In this document: in pieces, positions 1 through 10,811 of the stretch
How positions within the stretch are numbered: position 1 is the first letter of the stretch
Layout: each line of letters starts with the position of its first letter
NCBI GenBank assembly: GCA_963383645.1
Contig: OY726569.1
Location: 25,553,054-25,617,053, forward strand
Direction: 5' to 3'
Origin: Muscardinus avellanarius
Taxonomy: Eukaryota > Chordata > Mammalia > Rodentia > Gliridae
Length of the DNA stretch: 64,000 nt
The notes under the pieces: generated by a model
What the model saw: the letters and a program-made list of their open reading frames with translations, nothing else
Told to the model about the DNA's origin: nothing
Database searches by the model: none
Translations under genes and position numbers: made by a program

Positions 1-349
1 TCAGATTGTAGTTCTGCGAATTCTTTATTTGCACCCCGAATGAGCCCGATTTCCTTCGTAAGATTTTCCGGTTTGACAGGGAAGTTATTAGCTGCGACCC
101 TAACGCGCTAATTGGTCCAGACTTTTCTTGCATTCGAGCTTTTCACCGCTCTTGTGATCCGCATTCCGGAAGCTTTCCATCCTCCTAAAACTCACTTTCA
201 CACTGAATCTGGTTTGGGCGCTATCTAGTTAGGGATGCTTCCCAAAAGCTGCCTGCTGCCGCCATCAGTCTAACGCCGGTACTGGTTTAGCTCGAAAAAT
301 CTTCTGAGAAGACCCTGTTTGGTTGTAAGCAACGTTTTGTAATGGGATA
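1..349. other. unique sequence, nothing recognised
   Basis: I see no coding frame, RNA gene or clear repeat here. Isolated CpGs are present but no island. Confidence 0.5.
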
Positions 350-404
350 TGATGGATGGATGGATGGATGGATGGATGGATGGATGGATGGATGGATGGA
401 TGGA
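350..404. repeat. (GGAT)n microsatellite
   Basis: About thirteen near-perfect tetranucleotide units. The apparent Ser-Ile-His-Pro repeat protein on the minus strand is only its translation. Confidence 0.95.
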
Positions 405-959
405 CGAATCCAAACCTTAGTAGGCTTCAAGCCCTCACTCAGGCACCATGAGAGAGAGGGGAAGGTAAACAGTTCATTTGAATTTTGATTTTGCAACTGA
501 GTATGATTTTTTAGGCCAAAATTCTTAAGATTGAAAGATTTCTGAAATAAAGGGGTTTATTGAGTCATTATTAGATGCCAGACAAAAGAAAGGACCAATC
601 CTGGGACAAATTCTCATAGCTCCCAGCAGCAGGGCCAGACAGCAGCTAGGAAAATGTTCAGTGAGAAGAGTTAAGAATGTTTTTAATAACAAACATTTGG
701 GAGAGGAGGCATACGTTATTTACATTGATCCTACATTAGCAATAGATAAAAGGCCAGCGGGATTATACCAAAAACCTCTGGGTAGGAGGACAGTCCGGAG
801 AAGTAACTGCCATCAAGACAGTGTGGCACCTAGTGGGGTGGTGATGGGAGTTATTTTTATGCTGAAATACATTTTTATTATTTTTTACTTTTAATATACT
901 TTTATTGTTTCATTATTTTAATTAATTAAAATTATCAATAAGTTATTTTATCGTTTCAA
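405..959. other. unique, AT-rich at the right end
   Basis: No gene or confidently named repeat. The last 80 bases are very AT-rich and abut the 3' end of the following minus-strand L1, so part may be its tail or insertion site. Confidence 0.4.
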
Positions 960-1832
960 TTACATCATAATGTAAACCACGTGGATAGTGACATACCTGC
1001 GCATAGCATCTGGTGGGCTCCCTCCCTATCCCCCTCATAAAGAGCACCGAGGCAGACAGTGGTTTTCTCACATATGTACATAAAGCCACGGTAGTGATTC
1101 CTTCACTGATCCCCAGTCTTCCCCCTCTCCTTCCCCTAGACCACCTCCCTGGCTCCACTGAAGCTTCTTCTCCAGTATCTGGAGGCCCTCTGGTACCCCA
1201 ATTTCTCCCTAGCTTCCCCATATTAGAGAAAACATAGGGCCCTTCACTTCCTGTGACTGAGTAATCTCATAATGTTCTCCAGGTCCTTCCATTTTCCTGC
1301 AAATGACATTATTCTGTTCTTCTTTATTGCTGAGTAGAATTCTATTGTATGGGTATCCCATAATTTTGTAATCCATTTGTCTGTTGATGGACGTCTAGGT
1401 TGGTTCCATAATCTGGCTATTGTGAATTGTGCTGCTATGAACATGGACAGGCATGTATTACTGTACTTCTGTGATTTCAGTCCCTTTGGGAAGATACCCA
1501 GGAGTGACATAACTGGATCATATGGTGGATCTATTTTCAGTTTTCTAAGGAATCTCCATACATATCTCTATAGCAGCTAAACTAATTTGCAATCCTACAG
1601 CATTGTAGAGGAGTCTCAATTTTGCCAACTCACCAACATTGTTTTTTGTTTTTTGTTTTACTTCTTAATGATTCTCATTCTGATTACAGTTAGATGGAAT
1701 CTCAGAGTAGTTTTGATTTGCATCTCCCTGATTGCTAATGATGTTGAATATTTTTTCATGTATTTATTGGCCATTTAACTCTCTTCTTTTGTGAAGTGTC
1801 TATTTAGTTCAATAGCCCATCTCTTGACTGGG
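960..1832 (-). mobile_element. L1 3' fragment (end of ORF2 plus 3'UTR)
   Basis: Read on the minus strand this has the usual L1 ORF2 C-terminal landmarks: 'gagatgcaaatcaaaact' (1711-1728), the 'caatagccagattatgg' block (about 1420) and 'gaattctactcagcaata' (1326-1343), followed by a purine-rich 3'UTR. It matches the L1 copies at 23196 and 45792 in reverse orientation. Frames are broken, so it is a dead 5'-truncated copy. Confidence 0.85.
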
Positions 1833-1926
1833 CAGGTTCAAGGCAACTTAGCAATTTAGCCAGACCCTGTTTCAAAATAAAAAGGGATGGGGGTATAGCT
1901 CAGAGGTAGAATAGAATCCCTAGTAC
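1833..1926 (+). mobile_element. B1-dID SINE, 5'-truncated
   Basis: Retains the end of the B1 part ('gaccctgtttcaaaataa') and the ID half with 'tatagctcagaggtagaa', ending 'ccctagtac'. Confidence 0.75.
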
Positions 1927-1939
1927 ATCTGTTTCAATC

Positions 1940-2229
1940 AACATTGATGCATCATTAGTAACCAGCCTGTAGTTTACATTAGGGATACTTGGTGGTATAC
2001 ATTTTATGGGTTTGGACAAAGGTATAATGACATTTATACATGGTTATGGATCATAGAGTAGTTTCATCTCCCTAAAAGTCCTCCATAATTCCCCTCTTCA
2101 CCCCTCCCACTCCCAGCTACTGAAAACTGCTTTTCTTTTTATTATCCCCATAGTTTCACCTTTTTCCAGGATGTCATAAATGTCGGTGACATAGTTAAAA
2201 TCACACAGGTCATATAGTTGAAATCACAC

Positions 2230-2230
<1 letters not shown>
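1940..2230 (-). mobile_element. old L1M-like 3' fragment
   Basis: The stretch with 'ccatagtttcacctttttcc' and 'gatgtcataaatgtc' resembles the antisense of ancient L1M 3' ORF2 sequence that precedes the 'gaataatattc' block elsewhere. Divergence is high and the family name is inference. Confidence 0.4.
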
Positions 2231-2231
<1 letters not shown>

Positions 2232-2275
<44 letters not shown>

Positions 2276-2280
2276 TGTGT
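2232..2280. repeat. (TG)n microsatellite
   Basis: About 24 TG units with one TA interruption, abutting the tail of the next minus-strand SINE. Confidence 0.95.
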
Positions 2281-2437
2281 TACTGAGGATTGAACCCAAG
2301 GCACTGTACTTCTGAGCTACATACCTCTAACTCCCTGGTTTTTTTAGACAGTGTTGCTGCAGCTAGCCCCAAATCTGTGATTCTCCTCTCTGAGCCTCCC
2401 AAATACTGGGAATACAGGCATAAACCACCACTCTGGG
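2281..2437 (-). mobile_element. B1-dID SINE, diverged
   Basis: Antisense order is intact: 'tactgaggattgaaccc', 'gagctacat', 'gagcctcccaaatactggg', ending in 'aaaccaccactctgg'. The linker is heavily mutated, so this is an old copy. Confidence 0.7.
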
Positions 2438-2535
2438 TTAATCCCAGCACTTTTAAATTTCTTTTTAATGGCTTTCATTTTATTTTTATTTTAATAGTTT
2501 TACTGGTGAATTACAATTATGCCTATTTCTAATTT

Positions 2536-2638
2536 TGAGACAGGGTATTCCTAAGTGACAAGACTGGCATTGACTTTCCATCCTCCCGCCTCCGCCTGCT
2601 GATTTGCTGGGGTTATAGGCATGTGCCATTGAGCTCTA
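2536..2638 (-). mobile_element. B1-like SINE fragment
   Basis: Only the B1 part is visible, antisense: 'ttgagacagggtattcc', 'tcccgcctccgcct', 'ggggttataggcatgtgcc'. No ID half adjoins it. Confidence 0.55.
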
Positions 2639-2646
2639 CTACTCCC

Positions 2647-2803
2647 ATTTTTTTTATATGCCCAGGGGCTTTCTACCCCCAAGCTACACTCCCAGATCTA
2701 TTTTATAATTTTATTTAAAAACAGGGTCTAAGTTGCTGAGACCCTCACTAAGTAGCTGAGGCTGGCTTCAAACTTGTGCAATCCTCCTGTCTCAGCCTCC
2801 TAA
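2647..2803 (-). mobile_element. B1-dID SINE, truncated at its 5' end
   Basis: Antisense ID half ('ctacactcccagatctatttt') and most of the B1 half up to 'ctgtctcagcctcctaac'. The SINE head is missing. Confidence 0.7.
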
Positions 2804-2845
2804 CTTCATTTTGTAAAATATAAAACTCTTAAAATGTAATGGGTA

Positions 2846-3020
2846 GCCAGGCTTGGTGGCGCACGCTTGTAATCCCTGGGCTTGGGAGGCAGAGACAGGA
2901 GGATCACGCAGGTTCAAAGCCAGCAGCTCTGGCTTAAGAGACCCTGTTTCCAAATAAAAAGTATAAAAATAGGTCTGGGAGTGTAGCCCGGAGGTAGAAG
3001 GGTTTCCAGGAACCCCAGTG
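2846..3020 (+). mobile_element. B1-dID SINE, type B, left unit of a dimer
   Basis: Type B markers 'ggtctgggagtgtagcc' and 'tttccaggaaccccagt' are present. It has no A-tail and runs straight into the next SINE. The left target-site copy 'aaaatgtaatg' (2832-2842) lies just before it and recurs only after the second unit. Confidence 0.85.
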
Positions 3021-3219
3021 GTAAATGCCTGCAACCCCAGTACTTGTGAGACTGAGATAGAAGGATCTCAGGTTCAAGGACAGCCTCAGCTACTTAGTGA
3101 GGCCTTCTGCAATTTAGTGAGAACTTGTTTCAAAATAAAGAAAAAATAATAGGGCTGGGGGTGTGGCTCAGAGGTTCAATGCCCCTGGGTTTCATCTTCC
3201 ATACCAAAAAAAAAAAAAA
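3021..3219 (+). mobile_element. B1-dID SINE, type A, right unit of a dimer
   Basis: Starts inside the B1 head ('ggtaaatgcctgcaacccc') and ends with a 14-A tail followed by the second copy of 'aaaatgtaatg'. With the previous unit it appears to be one insertion. Confidence 0.8.
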
Positions 3220-3452
3220 TGTAATGTATATAAGTGGCATATTATGAAAAATACGTAAAAGTCTGAAGTATATTAATCACCCACAGATAAATATATTACA
3301 GTATATATTATGCTATATTTCTTTCTTTTTTATTATCTATTTACTTAAATTAATTAATATTATTTATTAATTTACTTAAAATTGGTATTTATTTTTATTA
3401 ATGAAAGAATGCTTTTATACATATATTTAACCTTTTGCATTGTTTATTCTCT

Positions 3453-3483
3453 GTATTTATTTATTTATTTATCTATTTATTTA
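3453..3483. repeat. (ATTT)n microsatellite
   Basis: Short tetranucleotide run representing the expanded A-tail, read antisense, of the next SINE. Confidence 0.85.
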
Positions 3484-3673
3484 GTGGTACTGAGGATTGA
3501 ACCCAGGGTCTGAGCTACATCCCCAGCCCAATTTTTTATTCTTTATTTTGAAACAGGGTCTCACTAAGTTGCAGAGGACCTCATTAAGTAGCTGAGGCTG
3601 GCTTCGAACCACGATCCTCCTGTCTCAGTCTCCCAAATACTGGGATTTCAAGCATGTGCTACCATGCCTGGCT
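3484..3673 (-). mobile_element. B1-dID SINE, type A
   Basis: Complete antisense copy from 'ggtactgaggattgaaccc' to 'accatgcctggct'. The ID half has a short internal deletion. Confidence 0.9.
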
Positions 3674-4008
3674 GTATTGTTTATTAGGTTTTCCTAAAAT
3701 ATTTCTCCTTAAATTCTGAATTGCCATATGAATTATTCAGGGGAATGAAAAGTGGGAATGAAAATAAGGGGTGAGGCCGGAATTCCAGTAAATGCAAACT
3801 ATTCTGAAAGGTTAGGAGATTAACATTTTTAAATAAAAAGTGAACAGAATTAATTTGCATCTTGTGAGTAAATCAAATCACATGTACTGCAAAGTCACGA
3901 AGAGAATATACAAATTTAAGGTTCTTTAAACCAGTGTTTCACATAGTCACTGTGTTCAGGAGAACCTAAGCGCTAGTTGTAATTGGCTGGAACAAAACAC
4001 CTAGTGCT

Positions 4009-4097
4009 TCCTTCGAGCCGGAATCGAACCAGCGACCTAAGGATGACAGACGCTCAAGCTCTACAGTCCTCCGCTCTACCAGCTGAGCTATCGAAGG
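4009..4097 (-). tRNA. tRNA-Tyr(GTA), intron-containing
   Basis: Decodes Tyr UAC/UAU. The exons form a complete 73-nt cloverleaf: acceptor CCTTCGA pairs with TCGAAGG with discriminator A, the T-arm has GGTTCGATTCC (B box), and the anticodon GTA is at 4062-4064. A 16-nt intron (4045-4060) sits one base 3' of the anticodon, as expected for eukaryotic tRNA-Tyr, all of which need splicing. A T4 Pol III terminator lies 12 nt downstream (AAAA at 3994-3997 on the plus strand). Its intron is unlike those of the 38-44 kb array. It looks functional. Confidence 0.96.
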
Positions 4098-5213
4098 GCA
4101 CTGTAGAAGGATGTTAGGGTAGATCTTTGTGCATTTCCAAGCAGGTACAGCGGGCTTGGCTATACTCGAGGCTCGGGTTCAGATTAGCGGAGGTTTCTGG
4201 AAAGACGTGTCTATAATAAACTGGATCCCAGGAGCATCCTTACGACAGTAGGACGTGAGGCCTGAGTCCAAGAAACGTGGGTGGAAACAGAGCAAAGGCA
4301 AGGGGTTTGGGGGAATCTGCGTAGCTTCTGGAGTGGGTGTCCTGAGTGAAATATAAACTCATTTTCCGACCAAGCGCAGGAGGACCAGGACGCCGGGCGA
4401 GCTGCGAGGAGAGAGAGAGCGCGGGACCCGCGGGCCGCCCTGCGTCCCAGGTTTATTTGATAGCTTCTGCGACGAACGCTAGGGGGCGCCCTCGGCTCCA
4501 GGAGGCTTCTCCCAGAGACACAGGGACCCAGTTTCTGCCCTACTTGTTGAAAAGTACAAACACCTGTTTTCCCAGGATCGCCCGTGGAAGCTCGGACGCT
4601 GGGCTCCTCCTCCCAGATCTCCAGGAACCGAATTTTATGGACTGTCCATAAAGGGCTTCCTTTTTCCGCGAGTCTGTTTCAGCCGTGAACAAAATAGGGA
4701 GAATATCCCCCCTTTGTAACCTTATAAAAGGGGCCAACACCTGACTTGGGTACTTGGACTCAACACCTTCATTTTAAAGGCCGCTGCGCGAACTTCTGAG
4801 CTGTGGAACCCTGCAGTGGAATGCTACTCAACAGTGTTGTATGAAAGGAGAGAAGGTTAGCACTCCCCTTGACAAGGATGGGCCTGACAACACGCATACG
4901 GTTAAGGCATTGCCACCTACTTCGTGGCATCTAACCATCGTTCTTAATTTTCAACAGTTTGGAGATTTTATTATCTTCCTATCATTAATTTTTAGTTTAA
5001 TTCCATCATGGTTAGAAACATACATAATAAACATTTTATTTCTTTTAAATTGTTAAATTGATAAAAAACAGAATGCTATTCAACAGCTGATTCTGTTGTC
5101 TATAAAATTCCAGGTAAATGGCATTTATGCATTCATGTCTGAATGCATTTTGACAATTAAAATTAAAAGAAATTTGTTTTAAAGGAGATACCGCTTTAAG
5201 TATGAGAAAGAAA

Positions 5214-5217
<4 letters not shown>
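4098..5217. other. tRNA-Tyr 5' flank and unique sequence
   Basis: Mostly unique. A moderately CpG-rich part (about 4340-4500) follows the tRNA 5' flank. The 101-codon plus frame at 4346 has no recognisable similarity and I do not call it. Confidence 0.4.

Positions 5218-5245
<28 letters not shown>
5218..5245. repeat. poly(A) tract
   Basis: A run of about 28 A with no recognisable SINE or L1 body to its left. It could be the tail of a highly decayed or very short insertion. Confidence 0.7.
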
Positions 5246-5694
5246 CAGGCTTACAGGAATGCAAGTCCCTGGCAGGGTAGAGCCCACAGCCCAGTCTGTG
5301 CTCCTCGGCTGGAGGCCTGACACGTGGGGAGCTCAAGCAGCCTTAGCACAGGATGGGACAGTGCCTCCCAGAGGAGAGGGGTACACCAAGGCCCAGGACA
5401 GGGTCTTTCTCACCTGCGCACTTTGATTCTGATAAGAGTAAACTGGCCTGGATTTCTTAGAACAAAATTGAGGCCTTTTGTTTTTGTTTTTAACAGAGGC
5501 AGCTTTCTCAAAGCACAGGACATACTCTTCAGACATTGAGAGTTTGGGGGCTGAAGCCTATGCTTGGCTAAAAGGGAATTAGCCTCTCCTGGATCCTTTA
5601 AGGTGGTCTCCTAACAACCAAGATTCTGTGGGAGCCGCTCCTTCTCCCGGGAATTCTGGGCTCTTCTAAACTCCCAACTTAAAGTCTAGAACTA
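5246..5694. other. unique sequence
   Basis: No gene or repeat recognised. Overlapping short frames here lack domain signatures. Confidence 0.4.
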
Positions 5695-5912
5695 GCCGGG
5701 AGTGGTGGCCCACGCCTGCAATCCCCGCATTTGGGAGGCTGAGCCAGGAGGACCTCGGTTAGAGGACAGCCTCAGCACTTAGTTGAGGCCCTTTGCAACT
5801 CACTGAGACCCTGTTTCAAAAGTGAGTAATAAAAAAATAGAGCTGGGGGTGTCTCTTGGAGATAGAATGCCATTGGGTTCCATCCCCAGTGCTGCACAAA
5901 AATAAATAAATA
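5695..5912 (+). mobile_element. B1-dID SINE, type A
   Basis: Full-length copy with head 'gccgggagtggtggcc' and ID half ending 'ccatccccagtgctgc', followed by an (AAAT) tail. Confidence 0.9.
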
Positions 5913-6705
5913 ATGTTCTTTCGTAAGGAGGGCTGGGGAGAGAAGGGTCTCTTCTCCTTCTCCCCTCTGGCCTCAGCCTGACCTGGAGTCAGTAGTTCAG
6001 TCACAGGGACCTCCCAGGTGCCAGCCCAGGGGAGGCAGCGTGACCAAGGCAACCAAGACATTGCTTCCCCCGGGGAAGTTAAAGCCACGCCCTAAGAGCG
6101 CGTTTCCCAAGCAGAATCTAGTGCGGAGGCAGGACCAGCCTGCCCCCAGCTCATCCACCGATCGCAGGAGCAGAGCAGTGGGCTTCGACAGCAGGAGGTA
6201 TTGGGAGCGAGCACCTTTTCTCCTCCTGCTGCACCGCTTGAAATTCCAGCGCAGTTCTCCAAGTGCAGCTGCAAGGAAGTGGCAGAATCCAGACACGAAG
6301 CGCAAGGTGTGTTGTAGCTGAGCAGACGACTGCGGTGGCCTTTCGAGTTCAGCTCCTTCAGGGACAGGGGCTCCAGCCCCTCTCCTTCTAGTTCCCTCAA
6401 ATTGACGATCCTGGTTTCTCCTGGGCCCTCTAGTCCCAGGCCACCTGACATGGCTGGTTCTAAACCTGTTAAGTGCCGCCCTTGGACCCTCTGGATCCAC
6501 AAACCGACCCACCCCCAGTCCTGGAATTAGTATTTCTACCTCTGGAACCTTTCGCTGAGGTCCTTCCCAACTTGCAGGCTGGCTTTCCTGGGGCACTGAA
6601 GGAAAGCCCTGAGCAAAGGAAAGAAATCAAAATGGTTCAAAAGCTGCAATACAACTATCAGGATAAAATGAACATTTTCAGGGAAGAAAAGATACCCTTA
6701 TGTAT
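5913..6705. other. unique sequence upstream of tRNA-Pro
   Basis: GC-moderate unique DNA. Minus frames of 199 and 136 codons overlap each other in different frames, have no recognisable motif and carry Arg/Ser/Gly-rich composition typical of GC-rich noncoding DNA. Not called as genes. Confidence 0.4.
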
Positions 6706-6777
6706 GGCTCGTTGGTCTAGTGGTATGATTCTCGCTTTGGGTGCGAGAGGTCCCGGGTTCAAATCCCGGACGAGCCC
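6706..6777 (+). tRNA. tRNA-Pro(TGG)
   Basis: 72-nt intronless cloverleaf: acceptor GGCTCGT pairs with ACGAGCC, discriminator C, anticodon stem CTCGC/GCGAG with TGG at 6738-6740, and B box GGTTCAAATCC. It reads proline CCA and other CCN codons by wobble. A T5 Pol III terminator is at 6782-6786. It differs from the copy at 59209 by a single D-loop base (T instead of G in 'tctagtggt'). With the distal copy it brackets the OR6S1/tRNA-Tyr interval. Confidence 0.97.
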
Positions 6778-6786
6778 TGTGTTTTT

Positions 6787-7918
6787 ATTTAACCCCTTCA
6801 GCACCAAGTATAGCAATTATCCCACCTACATCCATTCCATCTCTACCAGCTGGGGACCCCACTGTTGGGCAATGGACCACTTGTGTCAAAAGAGTGAAGG
6901 GCAACGAAGCTGATACGGGATGCAGACGGCTCCCCGGCAGAGAGGGAAGGGGAGCCCTCAGCCCAGCACGCGGCTTGCTCAGGGATAGAGCTGGGGCGGT
7001 CTCACCTGAGCGCGGAAAAAGGCGAGTGCGCCTCTGCCTTCCTGCGGGGACGATGGGCACCTGGAAGTGTGCTGGGGCCCCAGGGCCGGCACTGGAGCCG
7101 CTGCTGAGGCGCGGGTCTCGGCAGAGACCCGGGGGATGCGGAGTCCGGGGAGCCGCGCCCGCAGCCGGCGCCCGCCGATTCCGCCGCCGCCAGGGCAGTG
7201 GCCGCGGAGCCGCGCAAACCCCGGGACCCTTGGGCACAGACATGCATTCAGTTCAAAAGGAGCGTGGTTGAATTATTTCCTGGTGTCATTTTCCAACATG
7301 CAGTATAACAAAGTGGTGGTTATTTTTGCCATTCGAGCTTTGCCCTTGGCGCCCCGTGCCCTGTAACCCTGAGTGTGGTTCCATTCTGCTCAGAAGCTGT
7401 CCACGCTTAGGAACTGCTGCAGAGAGGCCGCGCCCACGAAGGTTTGCCTTCATCGAATTTGTCCTTTCTGAGGTTCCCCTAGGAAGAGTGAGGTGTCCAA
7501 GAAAAAAATAAAGGATGCTGTGATTGGAGGGTGGGGAGAGAGGGGAGAGGCCTTGATTTCCAGGTTGGTTTATCCTGTCTGAAAGGTATTATCTGTCTGG
7601 CCTAGACTTTTGTGTTTGCTAAGTGATTTCCAGTGGAGATGCTCAGTAGGAAGTGGGATACGAAGTCCTGGCATTCTCGAGAGAAAAAAAAAAAAAATCC
7701 AAATTAGAGAAAGGAATTGTAGCCATCAAATGCAGGGGCAGCACTGAACATGGGTTTGGGCAAGAACCTAGTGGGGAAAGACTTCACAGAGAGAATACAA
7801 GTGCGGGACCATGGCCTCACCAGTGACTGGACGCTGAGAACAGTGGAGCAGTGAGTGACCGAGTCGGAGAAGTCTGGCAGCGCCCGCTCTGACCCTGATT
7901 TTGCAGCGTCTGAAGTGG
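6787..7918. other. CpG-rich DNA after tRNA-Pro, then unique DNA
   Basis: About 7000-7235 is dense in CpG (for example 'gcccgccgattccgccgcc') and looks like a small CpG island, which would fit open chromatin around a tRNA gene. Frames of 152-176 codons across it are out-of-frame shadows of one another and are not called. Confidence 0.45.
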
Positions 7919-8078
7919 AAAACCAAGCACCGTGGTGCATGCGTGTAATCCCAGGACTTGGGGAGGCTAAGACAGGAGGGTCGCAGGTTCCAGGACAGCC
8001 TCGGCAATTTAGCCAGACCCTGTTTCAAAATAAAAATAAAAAGGGCTGAGGGTATAGTTCAGAGGTAGAATGCCCTTG
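7919..8078 (+). mobile_element. B1-dID SINE with truncated ID half
   Basis: Complete B1 part, then 'tatagttcagaggtagaatg'. The last ID bases are replaced by the adjacent microsatellite. Confidence 0.85.
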
Positions 8079-8130
8079 GTTGGGAAGGAAGAAAGGAAGG
8101 CAGGCAGGCAGGCAGGCTGGCAGGCCGGCT
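8079..8130. repeat. (GGAA)n(GGCA)n microsatellite
   Basis: Tetranucleotide units that change from GGAA to GGCA along the tract. Confidence 0.85.
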
Positions 8131-8157
8131 GACTCTAAACCTTAAAAGTTTCCCTTG

Positions 8158-8361
8158 AGCCAAGTGTGGTGGCGAAGGCTTGTAATCCCAGCATTCAGGA
8201 GGCTGAGACAGGAGGATCGCGGTTTGTGGACAGCCTCAGCTACTTAGTAAGGCCCTTTGCAACTCAGTGAGACCCTGTTTCAAAATAAAGGATAAAAAAA
8301 TAGGGCTGAGGGTGTGGCTGGGAGTTAGATTCTCCCTGGTTCTGCATCCCCAGTACTGCGA
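8158..8361 (+). mobile_element. B1-dID SINE, type A
   Basis: Full-length. Flanking copies of 'aagtttccctt' (just before the element and about 8430-8440) are its target-site duplication, enclosing the SINE and its microsatellite tail. Confidence 0.9.

Positions 8362-8433
<72 letters not shown>
8362..8433. repeat. (AAT)n(AAG)n microsatellite in a SINE tail
   Basis: About 14 AAT then 10 AAG units, an expansion of the SINE A-tail. The long Ile and Arg/Lys homopolymer frames here are artefacts. Confidence 0.95.
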
Positions 8434-8434
<1 letters not shown>

Positions 8435-9157
8435 TTCCCTTCATTTTCTCCTAGCCATTCCACACAGTCCTGGGCAACCACTAATCTACTTTCTCTAAAT
8501 GTAAATTTTTCTATCCTGACTATTTCAAATAAATTGAATCATATAATATTTGGTCTTTTGTGACTAGTTTCTTTCACTTATTTTCAAGTTTCACACACTT
8601 CCCTTACACGTACTTTGTAGCACATTCCAGTACTTCCCTCCTTTTTATTGCAGAATAATATTCTGATGTGTAGATACATAAGAGAATAATATTCTGTTGT
8701 TTACCTGTTCATCAATTCACATTGGGTTGTTTCTGTTTGGGGCGTTACGAATAATGCTGATACGATCACCATGTTCAACTTTTGTGTGGACACAAAATTT
8801 TTCATTTCTCTTGAGTGATAAGTGGAATTTATGGGTCATATAGTAACTGTGTTTAAACTTTTGAAGAATTGCTAGACACTTTTGTAAAGATACTGCAGCC
8901 TTTTACCTGACCACCAACAATGTGAAAGGTTTCCAGTTTTTCCACATCTTTGCCCATACTTATTCTTGTCCTACTGATTACAGCCATCGTAGTGAATGTG
9001 AAGTGGTATCTCATTATGCTCTGATTTGCATTTCATTTCGCTGATGACTAATGATGTTGTCTTTTTATGTCCTTATTACCTGTGTGTATATCTTTTTGGA
9101 GAAAAGTCTATTCAAATCCTTTGTCCATTTTTTTGGTGTTTTTGTTTGCTTGCTTGT

Positions 9158-9232
9158 TTTGGGGATGCTGGCAATCAAAAGTAGGACTTCACACATGCTA
9201 GGCAAAGGCTGGAGCCGAGCATCCAGCCTCAT
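9158..9232 (-). mobile_element. ID SINE remnant
   Basis: Antisense ID-like core 'cacacatgctaggcaaaggct' matches the lone ID at 33102 and lacks any B1 part. The B-box end is poorly conserved. Confidence 0.45.
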
Positions 9233-9402
9233 ATGTCCATTTTTTAACTGAGTTATTTTCTTTGTATTATTATGCAGGTGGTTTTATATAGTCTAGATAC
9301 AAGTCTTCTAGATACCAGTATCTTCTCTTATTAGACATATTACTTGTAAATATTTCCTGCCATTCTGTGGTATGTCTTTTTCACTTTCTTGATGTTATCT
9401 TT

Positions 9403-9600
9403 CTTTCTTTTTTTTTTTTTTTTTGGTAGTACTGGTGTTCCTGGAAACCCTTCTACCTCTCGGCTACACTCCCAGACGTATTTTATACTGTTTTTTATTT
9501 GGAAACAAGATCTCTTAAGCCAGTGCAGCTGGCTTCGAATGATCCTCCTGTCTCCACCTCCCAAGCGCGGGGATTACAAGCATGTGCCACCACGCCCGGC
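9403..9600 (-). mobile_element. B1-dID SINE, type B, with target-site duplication
   Basis: Type B end 'tgttcctggaaacccttcta' antisense. Perfect 14-bp duplication 'ttgatgttatcttt' at 9389-9402 and 9601-9614 in the surrounding L1 sequence. Confidence 0.95.
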
Positions 9601-9870
9601 TTGATGTTATCTTTTGATGTACAAAATTTTAAGTTTTGATGAAGCTTCTTGTCTGTGTTTTCATTTTGAATTTGGGGCATATGTTTAAGCTGTCTTTATC
9701 TAAGGGTGTTTTGTGCTATCTGGGTCTTAGTAGACAAGACCCTCCTGAGAAGTTTTGTATAGATCTTGCCTCTGAGAGTTATTTGTTAGGAATTATGCTT
9801 GTATTAATACTTTATCTTGGAGTTTCCAAGATGACACAGCTTTGTGCATGAAGACAGAACTTCCATTAAG

Positions 9871-10066
9871 AGACAGGCATGGTGGGGCACGCTTGTAATC
9901 CCAGCATTTGGGAGGCTGAGACCATAGGATCGCGGTTCACACACCGCCTCAGCTTCTTAGCGAGGTCCTTCGCAAGTCAGTGAGACCCTGTTTCAAAATA
10001 AATAATTCAAAATAGGGCAGGGGGTGTAGCTCAGAGAATGAATGCCCCTGGGTTCCATCTCTAGAC
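9871..10066 (+). mobile_element. B1-dID SINE, type C, left part of a tandem pair
   Basis: Complete through 'ggcagggggtgtagctc' and 'ccatctctagac', then joins without an A-tail to the internal B1 sequence of a second unit. Confidence 0.85.
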
Positions 10067-10222
10067 GAACAGCCTCAGCTCCTTAGTGGGGACCTCTGCA
10101 ACTCAGTGAGACCCTGTTTCAAAATAAAGAATAAAAAGTAGGGCAGGGGGTATAGCTCAGAGGTTGAATGCTCCTGGGTTCCATCCCTAGACCCGCAAAA
10201 AAAAAAAAAAAAAAAAAAAAAA
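10067..10222 (+). mobile_element. B1-dID SINE, type C, right part of a tandem pair
   Basis: Starts at the internal 'gaacagcctcagctcctta' position and ends 'ctagacccgc' plus a 25-A tail. The junction suggests unequal recombination or slippage between SINE copies rather than two independent insertions. Confidence 0.8.
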
Positions 10223-10705
10223 GTATAAGTTTAAGAAAAAAATGGCTGACATTTTTCTTAATGCTGAAAAACTTGTGGATTGTCTTCTTTTGCAGCAAAG
10301 GAAAGTTTTTACGAGGCTCCCCTTTTCCCTGACAGCAGCCTGTAAGAGTTCCAGTCATATGTAGGCGAGCACATTTCAAGGAGTCACTAGAAAAAGTAAG
10401 GCGACAATGATGATTGACACCCAAGCTCCTTTTCACACTAATTTAATGATATCTGTCAGGAATATGGCCATTGTCTACGTTTTTTGTTTTTCTTTTTTTG
10501 TTGTTTTGTTGTTTTTGGTACTGAGGATGCATTTTTTTCTCATTTTCTGAGATCTACAAAATAAGATTCAATGTCTTTTCCATCTGAACCTCAAACTTCC
10601 TTTCCAGTCTCATTTTCTACTTCTGCTCCTTCCATAATTCAGCCCAAATCACAGTGCTTGTTATCTGGAAAACACTACTTATTTTTTGTCTTGTTTTGTT
10701 CTTTT
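10223..10705. other. unique sequence
   Basis: No gene recognised. A 12-base 'ggtactgagga' scrap near 10517 may be the end of a decayed SINE. Confidence 0.35.
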
Positions 10706-10766
10706 GGGGGGTACTGGGGATTGAGCCCAGGAATGTTCTACCTCTGAGCTACACCCACAGCCCTAG
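10706..10766 (-). mobile_element. ID half of a B1-dID SINE
   Basis: Antisense 'ggtactggggattgagccc' to 'gagctacacccacagcccta'. The element stops at the linker, so it is a strong 5' truncation. Confidence 0.75.
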
Positions 10767-10811
10767 TTTATGTGCCGTATTGGAAAATTGCTTTGGTATT
10801 AATTTCTGAAA

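Larger units (their letters stand above)
8441..9830 (-). mobile_element. ancient L1M ORF2 3' fragment, interrupted
   Basis: Antisense landmarks run in the right order: 'ttgcagaataatattc', 'gtttctgtttgggg', 'gtgaagtggtatctcatta', 'tgatttgcatttcatttcgc', 'tcctttgtccattttttt', 'tatttcctgccattctgtgg'. An ID remnant and a B1-dID copy interrupt it. Too diverged to encode protein. Confidence 0.75.

Noticed and set aside
5997..6596. 199-codon minus-strand frame upstream of tRNA-Pro
   Set aside because: No family signature, overlaps another minus frame, and no promoter or splice context.
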